NCBI RefSeq assembly: GCF_007679495.1
Contig: NZ_VEGP01000026.1
Location: 1-64,000 of the forward strand
Origin: Paenibacillus sp. 32O-W
GTDB lineage: Bacteria > Bacillota > Bacilli > Paenibacillales > NBRC-103111
Direction of reading: 5' to 3'
Length of the DNA: 64,000 bases
The notes under the pieces are model-generated. The model saw only the letters and a list, made by a program, of their open reading frames with translations, was not told the DNA's origin and did not search any database. How positions within the stretch are numbered: the first letter of the stretch is position 1; every line of letters begins with the position of its first letter. Shown here piece after piece: positions 39,916-51,701 of this stretch. Made by a program: the position numbers and the translations under genes.

Positions 39916-40578
39916 GTGGGTCAAAAAGTAAGTCCGGTCGGATTGAGAATAGGCATCATTCGTGATTGGGAATCCAAATGGTACGCAGATAAAGACTATG
40001 GCGATCTGCTCCTGGAGGATGTCAAAATCCGCGAATATCTTAAAGGTAAGCTGAAGGATGCTTCTGTTTCCCGTATTGATATCGAACGTGCTGCTAATCG
40101 GGTGAACGTAACCATCCATACGGCTAAACCAGGAATGGTTATTGGTAAAGGCGGTTCCGAGGTAGAGAATATCCGCGCCTACATTGCCAAATTGTCTAAC
40201 AAGAAGGTCCACATCAATATTACAGAAATTAAAAATCCTGAGCTGGATGCAACATTGGTTGCAGAAAGCATTGCACAGCAACTCGAGCGTCGCGTATCTT
40301 TCCGCCGGGCTATGAAGCAGGCTATTCAAAGATCGATAAGAGCAGGCGCTAAAGGAATCAAGACGTCTGTCAGCGGACGTTTGGGCGGGGCGGAAATCGC
40401 TCGTACGGAAGGCTACAGCGAAGGTACCGTGCCTCTGCACACTCTGCGTGCGGACATCGACTACGGAACTGCTGAAGCTCATACCACTTACGGACGGATC
40501 GGTGTGAAGGTATGGATCTATCGTGGAGAGGTTCTTCCGCCAGCTAAGAAGAAGGCTGAACAGGAAGGAGGAAACTAA
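39916..40578 (+). CDS. rpsC: 30S ribosomal protein S3
   Basis: mRNA entry-tunnel protein with helicase function. 220 residues from a GTG start ([14 protein letters not shown]) after AAGGAGGG. KH domain with [14 protein letters not shown] and C-terminal domain with [13 protein letters not shown]. Twelve bases after rplV. Confidence 0.98.
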   Translation: MGQKVSPVGLRIGIIRDWESKWYADKDYGDLLLEDVKIREYLKGKLKDASVSRIDIERAANRVNVTIHTAKPGMVIGKGGSEVENIRAYIAKLSNKKVHINITEIKNPELDATLVAESIAQQLERRVSFRRAMKQAIQRSIRAGAKGIKTSVSGRLGGAEIARTEGYSEGTVPLHTLRADIDYGTAEAHTTYGRIGVKVWIYRGEVLPPAKKKAEQEGGN

Positions 40579-40580
40579 TC

Positions 40581-41015
40581 ATGTTAATGCCTAAACGTGT
40601 TAAACACCGCAAGGAACATCGCGGTAAGATGAAAGGCAGAGCCAAGGGCGGGACGGAAGTCACTTTCGGCGAATATGGCCTGCAGGCTATGGAGCCGTCC
40701 TGGGTTACCAACCGTCAGATTGAGGCTGCCCGTATTGCCATGACCCGTTACATTAAGCGTGGCGGTAAAGTATGGATTAAAATTTTCCCTTCCAAGCCGA
40801 TCACCCAGAAGCCTCTTGAGGTGCGGATGGGTAGCGGTAAAGGAAGCGTAGAGAAATGGGTTGCAGTTGTTAAACCCGGTAAAATTTTGTTTGAATTGGC
40901 CGGAGTAAGCGAAGAGGTGGCTCGCGAAGCGATGCGCCTGGCTGCTCACAAACTGCCGATCAAAACAAAGTTTGTGAAACGTGATGAATTGGGTGGTGAA
41001 GCAAATGAAGGCTAG
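40581..41015 (+). CDS. rplP: 50S ribosomal protein L16
   Basis: Binds near the A-site tRNA elbow. 144 residues, [19 protein letters not shown] at the start; the conserved [16 protein letters not shown] follows. Its last 11 bases overlap the start of rpmC. Confidence 0.97.
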   Translation: MLMPKRVKHRKEHRGKMKGRAKGGTEVTFGEYGLQAMEPSWVTNRQIEAARIAMTRYIKRGGKVWIKIFPSKPITQKPLEVRMGSGKGSVEKWVAVVKPGKILFELAGVSEEVAREAMRLAAHKLPIKTKFVKRDELGGEANEG

Positions 41016-41202
41016 TGAATTTCGCAACTTAACCACTGAAGAGATCGAGCGCAAAATTTCCGGTTTCAAGGAAGAACTGTTCAACCTCCGTTTTCAACTG
41101 GCTACCGGCCAACTGGATAACCCGTCTCAAATCCGTAAAGTGCGCAAAGAAATTGCACGTGCCAAGACCATTTTGCGTGAAAGAGAACTCGGCATCAGCT
41201 AA
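41005..41202 (+). CDS. rpmC: 50S ribosomal protein L29
   Basis: Two-helix protein at the tunnel exit; 65 residues from [17 protein letters not shown], with the signature [17 protein letters not shown]. The ribosome site GGGTGGTGA lies in the rplP coding sequence, so the two genes overlap and are probably coupled. An upstream in-frame ATG lies well inside rplP. Confidence 0.96.
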   Translation: MKASEFRNLTTEEIERKISGFKEELFNLRFQLATGQLDNPSQIRKVRKEIARAKTILRERELGIS

Positions 41203-41234
41203 GCTGAACCAGAGAGAAGAAAGGAGGATCCTTC

Positions 41235-41498
41235 ATGAGTGAACGTAACGAACGCAAAGTTCAAATCGGTAAAGTTGTCAGCGACAAAATGGATAAAACC
41301 ATCGTTGTAGCTGTAGAAACTTACAAGAAGCACTCCCTCTACCACAAGCGTATTAAATATACGAAGAAATTCAAGGCGCATGACGAGAACAACCAAGCCA
41401 AGATCGGCGATGTGGTTAAAATTATGGAAACCCGTCCGCTGTCCAAAGACAAGCGCTGGAGACTGGTTGAAATCGTAGAGGAAGCTGTAGTCATTTAA
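41235..41498 (+). CDS. rpsQ: 30S ribosomal protein S17
   Basis: OB-fold 16S rRNA binder, 87 residues. [19 protein letters not shown] and [20 protein letters not shown] are typical. AAAGGAGG precedes the ATG. Confidence 0.98.
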   Translation: MSERNERKVQIGKVVSDKMDKTIVVAVETYKKHSLYHKRIKYTKKFKAHDENNQAKIGDVVKIMETRPLSKDKRWRLVEIVEEAVVI

Positions 41499-41549
41499 GC
41501 CGTTGCTATATAGATTTTTTCGGAAATAGGTTGAAAGGAGGTCGCTGGA

Positions 41550-41918
41550 ATGATTCAACAACAAAGCCGTTTAAGCGTAGCCGACAACTCTGGTGCGAAG
41601 CAATTGATGTGTATTCGCGTACTTGGTGGAACAGGACGCAAGTTTGCCAATATTGGTGATTTGATCGTCTGCTCCGTCAAAGAAGCAACACCAGGCGGCG
41701 TTGTCAAAAAGGGTGATGTAGTTAAGGCGGTTATCGTTCGTTCTAAGCGTGGTGCTCGCCGGAAAGATGGTTCTTACATCACTTTCGATGAGAACGCAGC
41801 TGTTATCGTCAAAGAAGACAAAAGCCCTCGCGGAACCCGTATTTTCGGGCCGGTTGCCCGGGAGCTTCGTGATAAAGACTTCATGAAGATTATTTCGTTG
41901 GCGCCTGAAGTTATTTAA
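41550..41918 (+). CDS. rplN: 50S ribosomal protein L14
   Basis: Intersubunit-bridge protein and docking site for RsfS. 122 residues; [19 protein letters not shown] at the start is diagnostic. GAAAGGAGGT precedes the ATG. Confidence 0.98.
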   Translation: MIQQQSRLSVADNSGAKQLMCIRVLGGTGRKFANIGDLIVCSVKEATPGGVVKKGDVVKAVIVRSKRGARRKDGSYITFDENAAVIVKEDKSPRGTRIFGPVARELRDKDFMKIISLAPEVI

Positions 41919-41976
41919 TTGGGCCGCTGGCGTAACGCAGTTAGAACCATCCGTTACTTAGGAGGTGTACTTGAAA

Positions 41977-42327
41977 ATGCCGAAAGCTAAACAGCTTGAA
42001 TCCCATAATAACAAATTGCACGTCAAAAAAGACGATACGGTATTTGTTATTACCGGTAAAGATAAAGGCAAGAAGGGCCGTGTCATCGCAGCTTATCCGC
42101 GTCAGAACCGCGTGTTGGTGGAAGGCGTGAACATGGTCAAGAAGCATTCCAAACCATCCCAGCAAAATCCGCAAGGCGGAATCATCGAACAGGAAGCTCC
42201 GATTCATGTTTCCAACGTGATGCTGCTGGATCCGAAGAGCGGACAACCGACCCGTATCGGATACAAAACGCTCGACAATGGCAAAAAAGTCCGGATCGCG
42301 AAAAAATCCGGAGAAGTTATTGATTAA
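41977..42327 (+). CDS. rplX: 50S ribosomal protein L24
   Basis: Assembly initiator with a KOW domain ([16 protein letters not shown]). 116 residues from the ATG after TAGGAGGTG; in-frame GTG (41965) and TTG (41971) nearby are less likely. Note the Cys-free bacterial form. Confidence 0.95.
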   Translation: MPKAKQLESHNNKLHVKKDDTVFVITGKDKGKKGRVIAAYPRQNRVLVEGVNMVKKHSKPSQQNPQGGIIEQEAPIHVSNVMLLDPKSGQPTRIGYKTLDNGKKVRIAKKSGEVID

Positions 42328-42357
42328 GTTTAGTGCGGAAAGGAGGTACATGTCAGC

Positions 42358-42900
42358 ATGGCAGCTAGATTAAAGGATCGTTATCTGAATGATGTTACCC
42401 CTGCATTGATGCAGAAGTTTAATTACACGACCGTCATGCAGGTTCCTAAAATAGAGAAGATTGTCATCAATATGGGCGTGGGCGACGCTGTGGCTAACTC
42501 CAAGGTTCTGGACAGCGCAGTTGAGGATCTTCAGCTGATCGCCGGTCAGAAGCCTGTTATTACAAGAGCAAAGAAATCTATTGCAGGTTTTAAATTGCGT
42601 GAAGGAATGCCGATCGGAGTTAAAGTAACCCTGCGCGGTGAACGCATGTACCATTTCCTGGATAAGCTGTTTAACGTAGCTCTTCCACGCGTACGTGACT
42701 TCCGCGGGGTGTCGAACAAGGCATTCGACGGCCGCGGCAACTATACGCTTGGTTTGAAGGAACAGCTCATTTTCCCGGAAATCGATTATGACAAAGTAGA
42801 CAAAGTTCGCGGTATGGACGTAGTTATCGTAACAACCGCCAAAACGGATGAAGAATCCCGCGAATTGCTTGCTCAATTGGGTATGCCTTTCGCCAAATAA
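42358..42900 (+). CDS. rplE: 50S ribosomal protein L5
   Basis: Binds 5S rRNA in the central protuberance. 180 residues; [21 protein letters not shown] and [20 protein letters not shown] are family marks. AAAGGAGG precedes the ATG. Confidence 0.98.
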   Translation: MAARLKDRYLNDVTPALMQKFNYTTVMQVPKIEKIVINMGVGDAVANSKVLDSAVEDLQLIAGQKPVITRAKKSIAGFKLREGMPIGVKVTLRGERMYHFLDKLFNVALPRVRDFRGVSNKAFDGRGNYTLGLKEQLIFPEIDYDKVDKVRGMDVVIVTTAKTDEESRELLAQLGMPFAK

Positions 42901-42926
42901 TTCCAACTATTGGAGGTGGAAAGTAA

Positions 42927-43112
42927 GTGGCAAAAACCTCGATGATCGTAAAGCAACGCCGTAAACCGAAATTTCAGGTTCGTGCATATACCCGTTGCGA
43001 GCGTTGTGGTCGTCCGCATTCCGTTCTGCGCAAATTCAAAATCTGCAGAATATGTTTCCGTGAATTAGCATACAAAGGCCAGATTCCTGGCGTCAGAAAA
43101 GCAAGCTGGTAA
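42927..43112 (+). CDS. rpsN: 30S ribosomal protein S14, zinc type
   Basis: Short 61-residue S14 with GTG start after GGAGGTG. Cysteine pairs CERC and CRIC bind zinc; many bacilli carry a second, zinc-free S14 elsewhere for zinc starvation. Confidence 0.97.
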   Translation: MAKTSMIVKQRRKPKFQVRAYTRCERCGRPHSVLRKFKICRICFRELAYKGQIPGVRKASW

Positions 43113-43142
43113 TCACCCTAGTTCGGGAAGGAGGTTCGCAAT

Positions 43143-43541
43143 ATGGTAATGTCTGATCCGATTGCAGATATGCTTACTCGCATTCGCAACGCTAATACAG
43201 TTCGTCATGAAACTGTGGAAATTCCCGCTTCCAAGATCAAGAAGGAAATTGCTGAAATCCTGAAAAGAGAAGGTTTCATCCGCGACGCGGAATACGTTCA
43301 GGATAGCAAGCAAGGAATTATCCGCCTGTTTCTGAAATATGGTCCGAACAACGAGCGCGTTATTACCGGGCTGAAAAGAATCAGCAAGCCGGGATTGCGC
43401 GTATATTCCAAAAGCCAAGAGATTCCTAAAGTATTGGGCGGTCTGGGTTTGGCGATCATTTCCACGTCTCGCGGTGTGATGACGGATAAGGAAGCACGTC
43501 AGGCCAACGCAGGCGGAGAAGTTCTCTGCTACGTATGGTAA
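43143..43541 (+). CDS. rpsH: 30S ribosomal protein S8
   Basis: Central-domain rRNA binder, and in E. coli the repressor of the spc operon. 132 residues from [16 protein letters not shown], matching B. subtilis; the C-terminal [14 protein letters not shown] is conserved. GGAAGGAGGT precedes the ATG. Confidence 0.98.
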   Translation: MVMSDPIADMLTRIRNANTVRHETVEIPASKIKKEIAEILKREGFIRDAEYVQDSKQGIIRLFLKYGPNNERVITGLKRISKPGLRVYSKSQEIPKVLGGLGLAIISTSRGVMTDKEARQANAGGEVLCYVW

Positions 43542-43573
43542 TGTTTTTATCGTAAACGAATGGAGGTGCACAC

Positions 43574-44116
43574 ATGTCTCGAGTTGGACGCAAACCGATT
43601 GCTGTTCCAGGCGGCGTTACAGTGACTTTGGACAATTCCGTAATTACGGTTAAAGGTCCTAAAGGAACATTGACCCGCGAACTGCATAAGGAAATTAATG
43701 TAAATATTGAAGATAACACTATTCTGATCGAACGTCCTTCAGATAATAAATTGCATCGTTCCCTGCACGGAACTACCCGCACTGTGGTAGCGAATATGGT
43801 TAACGGTGTAACGGAAGGATACGCGAAAGCGTTAGAGCTTGTCGGGGTCGGATACCGCGCTAACAAAAGCGGCAACAAGCTTGTGCTGAACGTTGGCTAC
43901 TCCCATCCGGTTGAGATCGAAGCGGAAGAAGGAATCGAGTTCGAAGTTCCTTCCAATACGAAAGTGATTGTTAAAGGTATCGATAAAGAGCAGGTTGGCG
44001 CTACAGCGGCCAAAATCCGCTCTATTCGTAAGCCTGAGCCTTACAAAGGCAAAGGAATCAAGTATGAAGGCGAACGGATTATCCGCAAGGAAGGTAAAGC
44101 CGGTAAGAAGAAGTGA
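43574..44116 (+). CDS. rplF: 50S ribosomal protein L6
   Basis: Two-domain protein near the factor-binding site. 180 residues; [19 protein letters not shown] at the start and the signature [16 protein letters not shown] near the end. Confidence 0.98.
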   Translation: MSRVGRKPIAVPGGVTVTLDNSVITVKGPKGTLTRELHKEINVNIEDNTILIERPSDNKLHRSLHGTTRTVVANMVNGVTEGYAKALELVGVGYRANKSGNKLVLNVGYSHPVEIEAEEGIEFEVPSNTKVIVKGIDKEQVGATAAKIRSIRKPEPYKGKGIKYEGERIIRKEGKAGKKK

Positions 44117-44161
44117 TTTCTCTGAAGCGTGTTAAGGGAAATGGAAAGGAGTGACAACCGA

Positions 44162-44524
44162 ATGATTACTAAATCCGATAAAAATCAAGCCCGCGTGAAA
44201 AGACACCTTCGTGTCCGCAAGAAAATTGAAGGGACGACGGAACGTCCTCGCCTGAACATTTTCCGTTCCGAGAAGCATATGTACGCTCAAGTTATTGACG
44301 ATGTTAAAGGCGTTACGATCGCAGCGGCCTCTACATTGGATAAAGAATTGAAGATGGAGAACGGCGGCAATGTCGAAGCGGCCCGCCAAGTAGGTGCCTT
44401 GATTGCCAAGCGTGCCAAAGAGAAAGGCATCGACAAAGTAGTATTTGACCGCGGTGGTTATCTGTATCATGGTCGCGTACAGGCTCTGGCCGATGCGGCA
44501 CGGGAAGCAGGATTAGAATTCTAA
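44162..44524 (+). CDS. rplR: 50S ribosomal protein L18
   Basis: Binds 5S rRNA with L5. 120 residues from [37 protein letters not shown] is typical. The start is the ATG ten bases after AAAGGAG; an in-frame ATG 33 bases upstream lacks a site. Confidence 0.97.
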   Translation: MITKSDKNQARVKRHLRVRKKIEGTTERPRLNIFRSEKHMYAQVIDDVKGVTIAAASTLDKELKMENGGNVEAARQVGALIAKRAKEKGIDKVVFDRGGYLYHGRVQALADAAREAGLEF

Positions 44525-44557
44525 CCGCGAATTCACTTAATAAGGAGGTAATAGAAC

Positions 44558-45055
44558 TTGCGTGTAGATCCCAACACTTTAGAACTTAAGGATAAAACAG
44601 TTCACATCAACCGTGTTGCTAAAGTAGTTAAAGGTGGTCGTCGCTTCAGCTTCAGCGCTCTCGTTGTTGTTGGCGACGAGAAGGGCTGGGTTGGCGCCGG
44701 AATCGGTAAAGCTTCTGAAGTCGGCGATGCGATCCGCAAAGGCATCGAAGACGCCAAGAAGAATCTGGTCTATGTTCCGCTGGTCAACACTACTATTCCG
44801 CACTTTGTAATTGGACGGTTCGGTGCGGGTAAAGTTTTGATGAAGCCGGCAGCAGAAGGTACCGGAGTTATTGCCGGAGGACCTGTTCGTGCGGTGCTCG
44901 AACTGGCAGGCGTAGGCGACATTCTGACCAAGTCTTTAGGATCTTCCAATCCTATCAACATGGTCAACGCCACTTTGGAAGGCTTGCAGCGTTTGAAGAA
45001 AGCAGAAGACGTTGCTAAACTTCGGGGTAAAACTGTAGAAGAGTTATTAGGTTAG
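44558..45055 (+). CDS. rpsE: 30S ribosomal protein S5
   Basis: Decoding-fidelity and mRNA-entry protein, 165 residues. Starts at TTG after [26 protein letters not shown] and the rRNA-binding [11 protein letters not shown] (spectinomycin loop, wild type to my eye) are present. Confidence 0.97.
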   Translation: MRVDPNTLELKDKTVHINRVAKVVKGGRRFSFSALVVVGDEKGWVGAGIGKASEVGDAIRKGIEDAKKNLVYVPLVNTTIPHFVIGRFGAGKVLMKPAAEGTGVIAGGPVRAVLELAGVGDILTKSLGSSNPINMVNATLEGLQRLKKAEDVAKLRGKTVEELLG

Positions 45056-45066
45056 GAGGGGAAACG

Positions 45067-45255
45067 ATGACCAAGCAATTAGCAATCACCCTCAAGCGCA
45101 GTTTGATCGGACGTCCGGAGACCCACCGCACAACGGTTAGAACTTTAGGTCTGCGTAAACTGCACCAGACTGTTGTTCAACCGGATAACGCGGCTATTCG
45201 GGGCATGGTGAATCAAGTTAGCCATTTGGTTGAAGTTAAAGAAGTCGAAGCTTAA
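45067..45255 (+). CDS. rpmD: 50S ribosomal protein L30
   Basis: 62-residue L30; [20 protein letters not shown] and the helix [30 protein letters not shown], partly in the end of rpsE, is its ribosome site. Confidence 0.98.
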   Translation: MTKQLAITLKRSLIGRPETHRTTVRTLGLRKLHQTVVQPDNAAIRGMVNQVSHLVEVKEVEA

Positions 45256-45322
45256 GAATCCGTTCGGATGACATTCCGGCTTCAACATAACAGATTGCAA
45301 AAATTATAAGGAGGTGCACACG

Positions 45323-45763
45323 ATGAAATTGCATGAACTTACTCCTGCAGCCGGCTCCCGTCATGAGAAAAAGCGTGTTGGTCGTGGTATTGCCAGCGGT
45401 AACGGAAAAACTGCAGGCAGAGGTCATAAGGGGCAGAAAGCCCGTTCCGGCGGCGGTGTACGTCCTGGATTCGAGGGTGGACAAAACCCGCTGTTCCGTC
45501 GACTTCCAAAACGCGGTTTTACGAACATTTCGCGCAAGGAATATGCAGTGGTTAACCTCGACCGCCTGAATCAATTTACAGAGGGCGCTGAGGTGACACC
45601 AGAGGTTTTAGTGCAAGCCGGTATTGTTAAAAATACTCTGAGCGGCATCAAGATCTTAGGGGAAGGCGAACTGACCGTTAAGCTGACAGTTAAAGCCAAT
45701 AAGTTCTCTAAATCTGCGGTGGAAAAAATTGAAGCTGCCGGTGGTAAAACCGAGGTGATTTAA
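45323..45763 (+). CDS. rplO: 50S ribosomal protein L15
   Basis: 146 residues from [20 protein letters not shown]; the Gly-rich N-terminal tail ([20 protein letters not shown]) threads into 23S rRNA. An in-frame GTG nine bases upstream overlaps the AAGGAGGTG site. Stop shares one base with secY. Confidence 0.97.
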   Translation: MKLHELTPAAGSRHEKKRVGRGIASGNGKTAGRGHKGQKARSGGGVRPGFEGGQNPLFRRLPKRGFTNISRKEYAVVNLDRLNQFTEGAEVTPEVLVQAGIVKNTLSGIKILGEGELTVKLTVKANKFSKSAVEKIEAAGGKTEVI

Positions 45764-47061
45764 TGTTAAAGACCATATCAAACATCATGAAAGTAGAGGA
45801 TCTTCGCAGAAGGATCCTGTTTACTCTTCTCGTTCTGATTGTCTATCGGATTGGTGCGTTTATTCCAGTGCCCAATATCGATACTGACATTTTATCAGCT
45901 ACTGACCGGCAGCAAGCAGATATATTCGGGCTGTTAAATACTTTCTCAGGCGGCGCCTTGTTCCAATTCTCCATTTTCGCCATGGGTATTTTTCCATACA
46001 TTACAGCGTCCATTATCGTTCAGCTGTTGTCTATGGATGTTGTCCCCAAGTTTGCGCAGTGGGCTAAAGAAGGGGAAGCGGGACGCAAGAAGCTTACTCA
46101 ATTTACAAGATACGGAACGATCGTACTTGGGTTGATCCAGGCTTTCGGAACTTCGGTTGGATTTAACAGCTATTACGGCAATCTGGTCATCGATCCGAGC
46201 TTCACAACCTACGCGATGATCGCTATCGTATTGACTGCAGGTACTGCTTTCTTGATGTGGTTGGGTGAACAAATTACCGAGCATGGGATCGGAAACGGGA
46301 TTTCCATCCTTATCTTTGCCGGTATTGTAGCAGGAATTCCGACTCACGGACGCGCAATCTATCTTCAGCTGTTCGTTGACGCAGGAGATGCGCTGTTCCT
46401 TAATATCATTAAATTTATTGTTATCCTTGTTGCGATTGTCCTCATTATTGCCGGGGTTATTTTCGTTCAACAAGGTGTGCGCAAAATCCCTGTACAGTAT
46501 GCCAAACGCGTAGTTGGGCGTAAAATGTACGGCGGTCAGTCGACTCATATTCCGCTTAAAGTGAACGCAGCAGGGGTTATTCCGGTCATCTTCGCGATGT
46601 CGCTGCTGATGTTCCCAGCTACGATTGCACAGTTCTGGAGTGGAAATGTCGTCGCTAATTGGATCATCGAAAATCTGTCCTTCACCGCTCCGCTCGGTAT
46701 GGTTCTGTACGTTCTGTTGATTATCGGATTTACATTCTTCTATACGTTCGTACAAATTAACCCTGAGCAAATGGCGGACCAAATGAAGAAAAACGGCGGA
46801 TACATTCCTGGGATTCGTCCAGGTAAGACGACCTCGGTTTATTTAACGAGAGTAATGACAAGAATTACATTATCGGGTGCCATATTCCTGGCGGCTATCT
46901 CCATTCTCCCTATGCTGTTCGGAGGATTGGCCGGTCTGCCGGAATCGGTGCGAATCGGTGGAACTTCACTCTTGATCGTAGTCGGAGTTGCGCTTGAGAC
47001 TATGAAACAAATCGAAAGCCAGCTGATCAAACGTCACTACAAAGGGTTTATCAACAAATAA
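45763..47061 (+). CDS. secY: Protein translocase subunit SecY
   Basis: Ten-span channel of the Sec translocon with SecE and SecG. 432 residues. The plug-region NTFSGGALFQFSIFAMGIFP and the cytosolic loop GIRPGKTTSVYL are conserved. It starts one base inside the rplO stop (TAATG), so translation is coupled to ribosomal protein synthesis. Confidence 0.98.
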   Translation: MLKTISNIMKVEDLRRRILFTLLVLIVYRIGAFIPVPNIDTDILSATDRQQADIFGLLNTFSGGALFQFSIFAMGIFPYITASIIVQLLSMDVVPKFAQWAKEGEAGRKKLTQFTRYGTIVLGLIQAFGTSVGFNSYYGNLVIDPSFTTYAMIAIVLTAGTAFLMWLGEQITEHGIGNGISILIFAGIVAGIPTHGRAIYLQLFVDAGDALFLNIIKFIVILVAIVLIIAGVIFVQQGVRKIPVQYAKRVVGRKMYGGQSTHIPLKVNAAGVIPVIFAMSLLMFPATIAQFWSGNVVANWIIENLSFTAPLGMVLYVLLIIGFTFFYTFVQINPEQMADQMKKNGGYIPGIRPGKTTSVYLTRVMTRITLSGAIFLAAISILPMLFGGLAGLPESVRIGGTSLLIVVGVALETMKQIESQLIKRHYKGFINK

Positions 47062-47140
47062 GAAGCTTTGCATTCGCATTGCAGGCTAGCGATAAGTAGA
47101 CTGGATTCATCGCTTTGTCTGTCACCTTCGGGGAGGTTAA

Positions 47141-47796
<656 letters not shown>

Positions 47797-47797
<1 letters not shown>

Positions 47798-48549
47798 TGA
47801 TTATTTGTAAGTCCGAATACGAGTTGGATTTAATGAGGGAAGCAGGTCGGATTGTGGCGGAGACCCACCGATTGCTTTCCAAAGAGATCCGACCTGGTGT
47901 GACGACCAAAGAATTGGATCGGATCGCGGAAGAATTCATTCGCAGTCAGGGTGCGACACCATCTTTTAAAGGCTACAACGGTTTTTCCGGCAGTATCTGT
48001 GCTTCAGTCAATGAAGAGTTGGTACATGGAATACCCGGACCCAGAAAACTAAAAGAAGGCGACATCATCAGCATAGATATCGGAGCACAATATCAAGGCT
48101 ATCATGGCGACTCTGCATGGACCTATCCGGTAGGGGAGATCTCTTCAAGCGCTCAGAAATTGCTGGAAGTGACCGAAAAGGCTCTATATGATGGACTTGC
48201 AGAAGCCAAACCGGATGCTCGCCTGTTCACAATTTCACATGCTATTCAACGCACGGTTGAAGCGGAAGGGTTCTCCATTGTCCGGGAATATGTCGGTCAT
48301 GGAATCGGGGCCAGCCTGCATGAAGAGCCGCAAATACCGAACTACGGACTTCCTGACCGAGGGCCTCGCCTGAAGCCCGGTATGGTCTTGGCCATCGAGC
48401 CGATGGTAAACATCGGCGAACGGTATGTCAAAACATTGGATGATCAATGGACGGTTGTGACGGTAGACGGATCTCTCTGTGCTCATTTCGAGCATACTAT
48501 CGCGATTACGAACGATGGGTACGAGATCCTGACTAAATCGGAAATGTAG
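47797..48549 (+). CDS. map: Type I methionine aminopeptidase
   Basis: Removes the initiator methionine. 250 residues; metal ligands appear in [35 protein letters not shown] and FEHTIAI, and the substrate histidine in GHGIG. Overlaps adk by one base. Confidence 0.97.
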
Positions 48550-48552
48550 GTG

Positions 48553-48867
48553 ATGAGCGTGGAGGTATCCGATCATCCCCGGCTTGGGCAAATTGTACAG
48601 ATCCTGAAAGGAAGGGACACTGGAAAATTCGGGATTATCATACAAATCGTCGATGACCGTTTCGTTCTTATCGCGGACGGCGATAAGAGGAAATTCGATC
48701 AGCCAAAGAAGAAAAACCTGCTTCACCTTAAATTGCTAGAAGCGGTAAGCAGTGAGGTTGTGGATAGTTTAACGGAAACCGGTCGTGTGACCAACGGAAA
48801 ACTGCGATATGCACTGAGCAAGTTTGTGGAAGAGCAACAAGCCTCAGTTCATGAGAAAGGAGAATAA
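48553..48867 (+). CDS. KOW-domain RNA-binding protein (L14e-like)
   Basis: 104-residue basic protein with a KOW segment ([20 protein letters not shown]) followed by [19 protein letters not shown]. Proteins of this type sit between map and infA in many Bacillales and are annotated as L14e/L6e/L27e-like; the function is not established. Start uncertain: GTG (48550) and ATG (48553) are adjacent, right after the map stop, with AGGTGAT overlapping them. Confidence 0.85.
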   Translation: MSVEVSDHPRLGQIVQILKGRDTGKFGIIIQIVDDRFVLIADGDKRKFDQPKKKNLLHLKLLEAVSSEVVDSLTETGRVTNGKLRYALSKFVEEQQASVHEKGE

Positions 48868-48869
48868 CG

Positions 48870-49088
48870 GTGGCCAAAGAAGATGTTATTGAAGTTGAAG
48901 GTACGGTAGTAGAACCTCTCCCGAATGCCATGTTTAAAGTGGAATTGGAGAACGGTCATAAAATTTTGGCTCACGTATCTGGTAAAATTCGAATGCACTT
49001 TATCCGGATTTTGCCTGGAGACAAGGTTACAGTCGAGCTTTCCCCTTATGATCTGACAAGAGGACGCATTACGTACCGCTTTAAATAA
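48870..49088 (+). CDS. infA: Translation initiation factor IF-1
   Basis: 72-residue OB-fold protein binding the 30S A site. GTG start after [27 protein letters not shown] and the end [11 protein letters not shown] are diagnostic. Confidence 0.98.
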   Translation: MAKEDVIEVEGTVVEPLPNAMFKVELENGHKILAHVSGKIRMHFIRILPGDKVTVELSPYDLTRGRITYRFK

Positions 49089-49143
49089 GTCGGCATTCCT
49101 GTTAGTGACGCATGAGATAGATGAGGTTATGCATATGAAGTAT

Positions 49144-49206
49144 GGTTTTGCTCAGGCAAAACCCCAAAGCTCAAGCTTACGAAGTAGGTTTTGCTAAGAC
49201 AAAACC
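49144..49206 (+). repeat. Twin hairpins between infA and rpmJ
   Basis: Two near-identical 20-base stem-loops, GGTTTTGCTCAGGCAAAACC (49144-49163) and GGTTTTGCTAAGACAAAACC (49187-49206), 43 bp apart. The second ends just before the rpmJ ribosome site. A short AAGCT/AGCTT dyad lies between them. Confidence 0.85.
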
Positions 49207-49211
49207 AATAG

Positions 49212-49337
<126 letters not shown>

Positions 49338-49354
49338 GGAGGTGCATTCAATCA

Positions 49355-49723
49355 ATGGCTCGTATAGCTGGAGTAGACTTGCCTCGTGATAAGCGGGTGG
49401 AGATTGCCCTTACCTACATTTTTGGAATTGGCCGCACCACTTCGCAGAAAATTCTGAGCAGCACCGGCGTTAATCCGGATACTCGTGTCCGTGATTTAAC
49501 GGAAGATGAAGTCAGCAAACTGCGTGACGCAATTGACAAGACGGTGAAAGTGGAAGGTGACCTTCGCCGTGAAATTTCTCTCAACATCAAGCGTTTGATT
49601 GAGATCGGATCTTATCGGGGAATTCGTCACCGTCGCGGACTTCCGGTTCGTGGTCAACGGACTAAGACGAATGCACGTACGCGTAAAGGTCCTCGTCGTA
49701 CCGTAGCTAACAAGAAGAAATAA
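49355..49723 (+). CDS. rpsM: 30S ribosomal protein S13
   Basis: Head protein contacting the P-site tRNA and the 50S. 122 residues; [20 protein letters not shown] and the basic tail [18 protein letters not shown]. Confidence 0.98.
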   Translation: MARIAGVDLPRDKRVEIALTYIFGIGRTTSQKILSSTGVNPDTRVRDLTEDEVSKLRDAIDKTVKVEGDLRREISLNIKRLIEIGSYRGIRHRRGLPVRGQRTKTNARTRKGPRRTVANKKK

Positions 49724-49742
49724 TAAGGGGGGATAAAGACGA

Positions 49743-50141
49743 ATGGCTAAACCTAAAACAAAAGTAACCCGTACAAAACGTCGTGACCGTAAAAATATTG
49801 AATCTGGAGTAGCTCATATCCGTTCCACATTTAACAATACGATCGTTACGATTACGGACCCGCACGGGAACGCTATTTCTTGGGCAAGCTCCGGAAACCT
49901 TGGATTTAAAGGCTCCCGTAAGAGTACTCCTTTTGCAGCACAAATGGCAGCCGAAGCCGCAGCCAAAACTGCTATGGAGCACGGTATGAAAACTGTGGAG
50001 GTTATGGTTAAAGGTCCTGGCGCCGGACGTGAAGCTGCAATTCGTTCCTTGCAGGCTGCAGGTCTGGAAGTCAACATGATCAAAGACGTAACTCCGATTC
50101 CGCATAACGGTTGCCGTCCTCCTAAACGTCGTCGTGTCTAA
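49743..50141 (+). CDS. rpsK: 30S ribosomal protein S11
   Basis: Platform protein near the E-site mRNA; 132 residues. [20 protein letters not shown] and the C-terminal [16 protein letters not shown] are diagnostic. Confidence 0.98.
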   Translation: MAKPKTKVTRTKRRDRKNIESGVAHIRSTFNNTIVTITDPHGNAISWASSGNLGFKGSRKSTPFAAQMAAEAAAKTAMEHGMKTVEVMVKGPGAGREAAIRSLQAAGLEVNMIKDVTPIPHNGCRPPKRRRV

Positions 50142-50270
50142 TTAAGGATCGAAAACTAGTATAAATATCCGTAACATGTGAATAATGGTGTTGAAGGATA
50201 GGAATACTAGATGTTTTTATCGGTTATCGGGTATCCAGTGGAAACGACGTTTCGAAGGAGGGTAAATTTA

Positions 50271-51215
50271 ATGATAGAAATTGAAAAACCAAAGATTGAG
50301 ACCGTGACAGTAAACGAAGAAGGCACATACGGCATGTTTGTGGTTGAACCTTTGGAACGGGGTTACGGGACGACGCTTGGCAATTCTTTACGTCGTATTT
50401 TGCTCTCTTCTTTGCCGGGAGCTGCTGTTAACTCCGTTCAAATCGAAGGTGTCCTTCATGAGTTCTCGACCATTCCCGGTGTAATGGAAGATGTTACGGA
50501 AATTATCCTAAACCTCAAAGGACTATCGTTAAAGATTCATTCCGACGAAGAGAAAGTACTGGAAATTGACGCGGATGGCGAAGGAGTAGTCACAGCTGGA
50601 GACATTCGCGCGGACAGCGATGTAGAAATTTTGAACCCGGACCTTCATATTGCTACTTTATCGGCTGACGCACGCCTTCATATGCGAATCAATGCCAATC
50701 GTGGCAGAGGGTACGTACAGGCGGACAAGAATAAGCGTGAGGATCATCCGATCGGTGTTATCCCGATTGACTCGATCTACACTCCAATTACCCGCGTCAA
50801 CTACAGTATTGAGAACACTCGTGTTGGTCAAGTTACTAACTACGATAAACTTACCCTCGAAGTATGGACCGATGGCAGTATTCGTCCGGAGGAAGCGGTT
50901 AGTCTCGGAGCCAAGATTTTGACCGAACATCTTATGCTCTTTGTTGGCTTGACGGATGAAGCCAAAGATGCTGAGATCATGATAGAGAAAGAAGAAGACA
51001 AAAAAGAAAAAGTATTGGAAATGACCATCGAAGAGTTGGATCTTTCCGTTCGTTCTTACAACTGTTTGAAACGTGCGGGAATTAATACCGTTCAAGAGCT
51101 GATAACCAAGACGGAAGAGGACATGATGAAGGTCCGCAATCTTGGCCGCAAATCTCTGGAAGAAGTTCAGGAGAAGCTCGACGAATTAGGATTAAGCCTT
51201 CGATCGGAAGATTAA
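50271..51215 (+). CDS. rpoA: DNA-directed RNA polymerase subunit alpha
   Basis: 314 residues. N-terminal assembly domain ([20 protein letters not shown]), acidic linker (about 228-245) and the C-terminal domain that binds UP elements and activators ([30 protein letters not shown]). The start follows GAAGGAGGG; an in-frame ATG 60 bases upstream has no site. Confidence 0.98.
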   Translation: MIEIEKPKIETVTVNEEGTYGMFVVEPLERGYGTTLGNSLRRILLSSLPGAAVNSVQIEGVLHEFSTIPGVMEDVTEIILNLKGLSLKIHSDEEKVLEIDADGEGVVTAGDIRADSDVEILNPDLHIATLSADARLHMRINANRGRGYVQADKNKREDHPIGVIPIDSIYTPITRVNYSIENTRVGQVTNYDKLTLEVWTDGSIRPEEAVSLGAKILTEHLMLFVGLTDEAKDAEIMIEKEEDKKEKVLEMTIEELDLSVRSYNCLKRAGINTVQELITKTEEDMMKVRNLGRKSLEEVQEKLDELGLSLRSED

Positions 51216-51241
51216 ATTTCCCATTAGAAGGAGGGAACAAC

Positions 51242-51607
51242 ATGGCATATCAAAAGCTGGGTCGTGATTCCAGTGCGCGGAAAGCCTTGTTCCGTGATCT
51301 GGTGACCGACTTATTCATTCAAGAGCGCATCCAAACGACAGAGGCTAAGGCGAAAGAGGTTAGATCCATCGCGGAGAAGCTGATCACTCTGGCTAAACGC
51401 GGAGATCTTCATGCTCGTCGCCAAGCAGCCGCCTACGTTCGCCGTGAAGCGGCTAACGATGAGCAGGACGCCATTCAAAAGCTGTTTACTGAATTGGCCA
51501 CCCGCTATTCCGAGCGTCCAGGCGGATACACACGTATCCTGAAGCTGGGGCCTCGTCGCGGAGATGCTGCTCCTATGGTTTATTTGGAACTGGTGGATCA
51601 AGCTTAA
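51242..51607 (+). CDS. rplQ: 50S ribosomal protein L17
   Basis: 121 residues; [20 protein letters not shown] and [19 protein letters not shown]. Last ribosomal gene of the alpha operon. A terminator follows directly. Confidence 0.98.
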   Translation: MAYQKLGRDSSARKALFRDLVTDLFIQERIQTTEAKAKEVRSIAEKLITLAKRGDLHARRQAAAYVRREAANDEQDAIQKLFTELATRYSERPGGYTRILKLGPRRGDAAPMVYLELVDQA

Positions 51608-51619
51608 CGACTGGATAGG

Positions 51620-51663
51620 AAAGGGTGGACAGAATCTCTGATTCTGCTGAAGCCCTTTTTTTG
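51620..51663 (+). terminator. Terminator after rplQ
   Basis: AAGGG pairs with CCCTT at the base and CAGAAT with ATTCTG inside, followed by seven T. It ends the S10-spc-alpha cluster. Confidence 0.82.
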
Positions 51664-51701
51664 TATCGTTCACGCGATTAGGTGAGGAACAGGAGCATAT
51701 C

